A stretch of 64,000 bases of DNA from Blastococcus atacamensis (GTDB taxonomy: Bacteria; Actinomycetota; Actinomycetes; Mycobacteriales; Geodermatophilaceae). Shown here one piece after another: positions 61,101 to 64,000 of the stretch. A program made the position numbers and the translations under genes. The notes beneath the pieces were generated by a model, which worked only from the letters and a program-made list of their open reading frames with translations, was not told where the DNA came from and searched no databases. Numbering within the stretch: the first letter of the stretch is position 1; each line of letters starts with the position of its first letter. Location: contig NZ_POQU01000005.1 in NCBI RefSeq assembly GCF_002938425.1, forward strand, positions 34,866 to 98,865. Reading direction: 5' to 3'.

Positions 61101-61464
61101 GGTGCTGACCGGCGCCGACGGCGAGGTCCGGATGCGGGCGGCGCTCACCGCCACGGGGCTGGGCAGCCTGCTGGCCACGCTCCCCGACGGGCTGGACACC
61201 CCCGTCGGCGCCGGCGGCACCGCGCTCTCCGGTGGGGAGCGGCGCCGGCTGGCCGCGGCACGGGCCCTGCTCGCCGACCGCGACGTCCTCCTCCTCGACG
61301 AGCCGACGGCGCACCTCGACGCACCCACGGCTGCGGCGCTGCTCGGCGACCTGCGGTCCGGGCTCGCCGGACGGCTGGTGGTCTGCGTGACCCACGACGA
61401 CGACGTCGAGCGCGCCGGCGACACCGTCCTCCGGCTGGGCGCGGCTCCCGCCCGGAGCGCCTGA
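58126..61464 (+). CDS. cydDC: Fused CydDC-type ABC transporter
   Basis: A 1112-residue fusion of CydD (1-540) and CydC (about 575-1112), each with transmembrane helices and an ATPase. Walker A is GPSGSGKSTLLA (about 374-381) and GPSGTGKSTFLA (about 924-931). The signatures are LSPGELQRVALARA in the first (Pro-Gly-Glu replaces Gly-Gly-Gln) and LSGGERRRLAAARA in the second, with LLLLDEPTAHLD and VLLLDEPTAHLD Walker B motifs. It exports thiols or similar reductant and is needed to assemble bd oxidase. The linker (about 545-570) includes two DNA palindromes. Fused CydDC is common in actinobacteria. Confidence 0.95.
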   Translation: MTAPTAAGRGPLGALAGVPGLTGALGRAATAALVQTTGLVLLAGGLAHAVARAAGMADGTPTVPLLLAAVGAALRAGAGAVGEAVAARDARRAEDRLRRGLLDRLAGSPAAVTAAGGPGPAAVLATTRLHDLGPALATYLPALAQTIVVPPVLLLVLAATDLLSAALVAVTLPLVPVFMVLVGRHTQSATADSARALDRIAAHVAELVRGLPVLVGLGRAAEQTVALASLGEAHRTRTLATLRVAFLSALVLELIATLSVALVAVTVGIRLVEGHLALAVGLTALLLAPEAFAPLRALGSAHHASEDAALAAAEARAALAAPAPPVTVPAVDDDPRGADVAVRGLTVSYPGRGGAALPPTDLAVRPGELLVLRGPSGSGKSTLLAALAGLVDPGARRGGAVTGVGSVAVVPQFPRTTGATVADELRRHAASEPGLDEVAGEAFVIEALARVGAEDLAGRAPEFLSPGELQRVALARALVRLRRGARLLLLDEPTAHLDDDARDRVAAVLADLRGTVTTVLVTHDPVLAALADRAVDLPAGNVGITAPAPARGLPVPEVPAGGGTSGIGSPGEATSGTAMGLAVAVGALSSGAGVALTAVSGWLIVRAAEMPPVLTLMVAIVGVRFFGLGRALLRWLERVTAHDAALRQAADLRVRVWRALAAQGLAADRTPGSALARVVGDVGTVQDLTVRVRLPIAVAGVVPGLTVAGLAAVDLAAGAAVAAVLAATGALVVLAHRRVDAGAARAETTLRITALHETTTVLDGLADLRAHGLAGSAAADLAALADRQAAAARTGSRAAALGTGLVVLGTGLAAVAGTAVAAAENLPGPALAVLALAPLALAEPLAGLGGGLQRRGALADAQSRLDAVIGAPGAADPADPLPAPAGVTSLRTEGLVAGWPGGPDVLRGIDAALTAGDGWLVLRGPSGTGKSTFLAVLMAALRPRAGDYTLDGRPADRLLGDDLRARMAWLPQEAHVFASTIRANLALAAPRGVLTGADGEVRMRAALTATGLGSLLATLPDGLDTPVGAGGTALSGGERRRLAAARALLADRDVLLLDEPTAHLDAPTAAALLGDLRSGLAGRLVVCVTHDDDVERAGDTVLRLGAAPARSA
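59779..59835 (+). repeat. Two terminator-like palindromes within the CydDC linker
   Basis: A 22-bp perfect palindrome (59779-59800, half site GGACTTCCGGT) and a 10-bp-stem hairpin with GTAT loop (59812-59835, arm GGGACTTCCG). They share GGACTTCCGGTA and encode the flexible linker in frame. Confidence 0.75.
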
Positions 61465-61470
61465 GCCGGG

Positions 61471-62100
61471 TCAGCCGGCCGGCACATCCACCGGGATCTC
61501 CGGTCCGAGCTTCGCGCCCTGCTGCAGGTCGAGCCCGTCGCCGGACCAGAAGCTGCCCGGGTCGTACCAGTTGCCCGGGCGGTCGGCGGGCAGCAGCCCC
61601 ATCGCGGTGTAGGTGGCCGCGACCAGCTCGGCGCAGTAGACCGCCTCGGTGCTGGTGCCGCGGCGCAGCCGTCCGTTCACCCAGCCGCGGGCCAGCCGGG
61701 GCGTGGTCGGGAAGGGCCGGCCGTCCATGCGGGCGATCGTGCGCAGGACGGCGTCCTCCATCTCGGGGGTCACGCCGCCGTCGTCCGAGGGGCCGACCAG
61801 CTGGCGCAGCCAGGCCCGCTGCCCGTACTTGTGCCGCCAGGTGCGGACGGCGTCCCGGAGGTCGTGCAGCTGGACGCCGCGCTGGTGGGTGCCGGTCCAG
61901 ACGTCGGGCAGCGAGCGACCGAGCTCGGCGTGCCAGAGCAGCGGCGGCAGGTCCTCCAGGACCACGGCCATGCCGACGTGGTTCACCGGCGCGTTGGTCA
62001 GGGTCTGGATGGCCCGGTCGGCCACCGAGGCGCCGCGGAAGATCCACACGTCGCCGGTGCGGGTGAGGTCGACCGCGTCGTCCAACGAGAGCTCGGGCAC
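61471..62100 (-). CDS. Permuted papain-fold (YiiX/NlpC-P60-like) hydrolase
   Basis: A 209-residue protein with GDVWIFRGASVADRAIQTLTNAPVNHVGMAVVL (His of a papain-type site) and later TEAVYCAELVAATYTAMGL (catalytic Cys), the reverse order of classical NlpC/P60 and typical of the permuted YiiX-like fold. No signal peptide is obvious. It could cleave peptide or lipid amide bonds; substrate unknown. GTG 62100 is the start. Convergent with cydDC by 6 bp. Confidence 0.65.
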   Translation of the reverse strand: MPELSLDDAVDLTRTGDVWIFRGASVADRAIQTLTNAPVNHVGMAVVLEDLPPLLWHAELGRSLPDVWTGTHQRGVQLHDLRDAVRTWRHKYGQRAWLRQLVGPSDDGGVTPEMEDAVLRTIARMDGRPFPTTPRLARGWVNGRLRRGTSTEAVYCAELVAATYTAMGLLPADRPGNWYDPGSFWSGDGLDLQQGAKLGPEIPVDVPAG

Positions 62101-62107
62101 GAGCGGC

Positions 62108-62113
62108 TACGTT
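62108..62113 (+). promoter_or_regulatory. Predicted -10 box of a leaderless transcript (75-aa gene)
   Basis: TACGTT, 7 nt before the GTG at 62121. Confidence 0.45.
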
Positions 62114-62120
62114 ACGGACC

Positions 62121-62348
62121 GTGCGCCTGACCAAGCTGCTCGGACTTGCCGGTCTCGCGGGTGTCGCCGCCGGCGGCGTGGTGCTCGCCCGCAACGAGCG
62201 CCAGCGCCGGTCCTACACGGCCGACGACGTCCGCACCCGCCTGCACGAGCGGCACGCGGCCCTGACGACGCCCCCTGAGCCGGCTCCTCCCGCCGAGCTC
62301 ACCGCCGGCCGGCGGCACCGCCTGGCCCGGCTGCTGCGCCGTCGCTGA
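62121..62348 (+). CDS. Hypothetical small membrane-anchored protein, 75 aa
   Basis: A 75-residue protein: transmembrane helix at about 5-23 (LLGLAGLAGVAAGGVVLA), then a basic linker and an Arg-rich end. It looks like an actinobacterial unknown of the small one-helix type. The GTG start at 62121 follows a leaderless box. It is divergent from the papain-fold gene by 20 bp. Confidence 0.7.
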   Translation: MRLTKLLGLAGLAGVAAGGVVLARNERQRRSYTADDVRTRLHERHAALTTPPEPAPPAELTAGRRHRLARLLRRR

Positions 62349-62432
62349 TCGCCGTCCGGTCGAGCACGACCGGCATGGGCCCGGGCCCCGGGGGTAGGAG
62401 GCAGCGACCATCCCCCCTGCCGAGGAGTTCCC

Positions 62433-62981
62433 ATGGCTCGCAACACCCTGTCCCGCTCGCTGCACGACCTCGGCCTGTCGGCCTGGTTCGGCGGCACGCT
62501 GGCCAACGCCGTCGCACTGAACGCCGCCGCCGGCGAGGCCGGATCGGACTCGGCCTCCGGCCGGGTCGCCAACGCCGGCTGGGACCGCTGGACGCCGGTC
62601 AACGCCGCCGCCATCGGCGCCCACCTGATCGGCAGCATCGGCCAGCTGCGCGCGAACAAGCAGCGGGTCGCCGCCCAGGAGGGTGCCGCCAGCATGTCCG
62701 CCCTCAAGACGCTGGTCACCGCCGCCGCGCTCGGCGCGACCGCCTACAGCCGGGTGCTCGGCGCGCGCGTGTCGGCCGCCGGCGGGGTGCCGTCGAAGTC
62801 GGGCACGAAGCCGAGCAAGCGGACCAAGGTGGCCCAGGCCGACGTGGCCGCCGCCCAGCAGCAGCTGGACACGCTGCAGTGGGTCATCCCGGCCCTCACC
62901 GGCACGCTGGTCGCGATCAGCTCCTACGCCGGTGAGCAGCAGCGTCCGAGCGAGGTGGCCGCGGGCATCAGCGCCCGCTGA
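62433..62981 (+). CDS. Hypothetical membrane protein, 182 aa
   Basis: A 182-residue protein with MARNTLSRSLHDLGLSAWFGGTLANAVALNA at the start, a second hydrophobic region (about 86-103, LKTLVTAAALGATAYSRVLG) and a C-terminal hydrophobic segment (WVIPALTGTLVAISSYAG). A Lys-rich loop (KSGTKPSKRTK) separates the last two. No named family is assigned. ATG 62433 has GAGGAG upstream. Its end overlaps the convergent rhodopsin stop by 14 bp. Confidence 0.75.
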   Translation: MARNTLSRSLHDLGLSAWFGGTLANAVALNAAAGEAGSDSASGRVANAGWDRWTPVNAAAIGAHLIGSIGQLRANKQRVAAQEGAASMSALKTLVTAAALGATAYSRVLGARVSAAGGVPSKSGTKPSKRTKVAQADVAAAQQQLDTLQWVIPALTGTLVAISSYAGEQQRPSEVAAGISAR

Positions 62982-63921
62982 GCCCGGTGTCCCCCGGCCG
63001 GCGCCCGTCGTCGGCCGGGGTGACCCCTCCGCGCACCGCGGACAGCACCGACGGGGACACCCGCGCCAGCTCGGGCAGCACGGCGTCGCTCTTGTGCACG
63101 TGGCTCGACCACACCGGCTCCGGGTGCGTGTCCGCGCCGTTGACGACGTCCTCGGCGGTGCGCAGCTTGGCCACCTTGTGGGTGAGCACCCCGAAGCCGA
63201 CCTTGGCGATGACGTCGGCCACCGAGTAGCCGACCTGCATGGCCGTGAACCAGGCCGGGGTGACGTCGACGAAGACCGGGATCGCGTAGATCAGCGGGTA
63301 CACCCCGAAGCTGCTCAGCAGCACGATGGTCGCGTTGCGCAGGCTGGCCGCGGCCTCCCTGCCCATCGTGGGCATCGAGGTGCGCACCGCACCGATGAGC
63401 GCGACGTAGAGGTAGACGAAGAACGCGGTGCTGATCAGCCCCCACACCACCAGCGCTGTGGTGTCGCGGCCCTCGGACAGCACCTGAGCGCCCATGTACC
63501 CGGTGACGATCATCAGGAAGGCCGCAGCCATCGTGGTGAAGCGCAGCCTGCGGGCGGCGGCGCCGGCCACCGAGCAGACGGCGAGCAGTTCCACGGTCAG
63601 CAGCGGAACGGTCACCGTCCAGTCGATGTAGCGGGTGCCCTCGGTGGACCGGGCCTCCTCGTTGGGGACCCAGACCTCACCCTCGAGCCGGAAGCCGGTG
63701 TCCCAGTCGATGTACAGCAGCAGATAGGCGAGCATCGCGACGCCGGCGAGGCACAGCCCCGCGATCGCCGAGGGCCGGTACCGCGGCGACACCTCGTCCC
63801 TGGTCGTCCAGGCGTAGACGAAGTAGGCGAACAGCGCGAAGCCGGCGCCCAGGAGCGCGAGCTGCACGACGTCGTAGAGGCCCAGCGGCATCGTCTGCAG
63901 CTCGGGCGTGGGCGTGTCCAT
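62968..63921 (-). CDS. Type I microbial rhodopsin, predicted light-driven proton pump
   Basis: A 317-residue seven-helix retinal protein. Helix C has RYIDWTVTVPLL: Arg97, Asp100 (proton acceptor), Thr104 and Glu111 (donor), the DTE triad of proteorhodopsin/xanthorhodopsin-type proton pumps. Lys240 in SVADVIAKVGFG is the retinal Schiff base, with Asp236 as counterion partner. Leu108 at the colour-tuning position suggests green absorption. Gly161 replaces the bulky bacteriorhodopsin Trp138, as in carotenoid-binding xanthorhodopsin. The last 60 residues are a cytosolic tail. ATG 63921 has GGAG 5 nt upstream. No retinal-synthesis gene is in the window. Confidence 0.95.
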   Translation of the reverse strand: MDTPTPELQTMPLGLYDVVQLALLGAGFALFAYFVYAWTTRDEVSPRYRPSAIAGLCLAGVAMLAYLLLYIDWDTGFRLEGEVWVPNEEARSTEGTRYIDWTVTVPLLTVELLAVCSVAGAAARRLRFTTMAAAFLMIVTGYMGAQVLSEGRDTTALVVWGLISTAFFVYLYVALIGAVRTSMPTMGREAAASLRNATIVLLSSFGVYPLIYAIPVFVDVTPAWFTAMQVGYSVADVIAKVGFGVLTHKVAKLRTAEDVVNGADTHPEPVWSSHVHKSDAVLPELARVSPSVLSAVRGGVTPADDGRRPGDTGLSGR

Positions 63922-64000
63922 GACGGCTCCACGGGTCTCGGGGACGACGGCACCGGTCCTGCCCGGTCGCCCGCCCCTACCCTGGCTCTTATAAACATCT
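63922..64000 (-). other. Upstream region of the rhodopsin gene, cut by the window edge
   Basis: 79 bp containing AT-rich TTTATAAGAG at the very edge (63985-63995 on the minus strand), a possible -35 or -10 element. The promoter is probably incomplete here. Confidence 0.35.

Noticed and set aside
58057..61395. A very long minus-strand frame opposite cydB and cydDC
   Set aside because: Gln/Arg/Gly/His-rich with no domain, mirrors the codon usage of the real cydDC gene on the other strand.

Overview
The window is very GC-rich DNA from an actinobacterium, with many GTG starts and short intergenic gaps. Gene content and order point to the Geodermatophilaceae (Blastococcus, Geodermatophilus, Modestobacter type); this is inferred from recognisable proteins and a dispersed repeat, not from a database search. 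The backbone follows the Mycobacterium tuberculosis dxs1-ceoBC-dut-cei-suhB-ppgK-sigA-sigB-ideR region (Rv2682c to Rv2711).

Layout. 0-4.8 kb: dxs with a thiamine-binding protein gene, small unknowns and a 23S-rRNA-type uracil methyltransferase. 4.8-8.3 kb: potassium uptake (KimA-like permease, two TrkA/RCK proteins). 8.3-15.7 kb: conserved actinobacterial DUF genes, dut, cei, suhB and ppgK. 15.8-22.9 kb: principal sigma factor sigA, a VanW cell-wall protein, a YihY membrane protein, two DUF genes and a HhH-GPD repair protein. 22.9-27.5 kb: a decayed stretch (pirin chimera, HAD fragment, frameshifted DUF427 gene, fragment of a repair gene) with intact wrbA and a ZIP transporter. 27.6-34.2 kb: dtd, sigB, a GNAT/acyl-CoA-synthetase fusion, an AcuC-type deacetylase and ideR. 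34.2-41.4 kb: S9 peptidase, DUF4192, Dabb, and a glycosyltransferase-methyltransferase-alpha/alpha-toroid triad. 42-46 kb: a repeat-containing surface protein with its own class F-type sortase, then two GT2 glycosyltransferases. 46-53.6 kb: DksA-like, methyltransferase, YibE/F, STAS, Hsp20, MerR and a complete copper operon (csoR-copZ-secreted protein-copA). 54-61.5 kb: BlaI/M56 pair divergent from cydA-cydB-cydDC. 61.5-64 kb: papain-like hydrolase, two small proteins and a light-driven proton-pump-type rhodopsin.

How the parts fit. Several units are self-contained: K+ homeostasis; CoA/acetyl control (acetyltransferase fusion next to deacetylase); copper sensing, chaperoning and export; bd-oxidase respiration with its ABC assembly factor beside a BlaI-type repressor whose likely twin operators sit in the shared promoter region; and sortase-linked surface display. 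Rhodopsin and bd oxidase both serve energy conservation, but nothing in the sequence links their control.

Unusual features. A roughly 55-95 bp GC-rich hairpin-forming repeat occurs seven times. In most copies it begins at or within a few bases of a stop codon, and in some it contributes coding sequence. Perfect long hairpins separate several genes, and at least eight genes look leaderless (a TANNNT box 6-7 nt before the start codon). No tRNA, rRNA, CRISPR array, insertion sequence or prophage was found.
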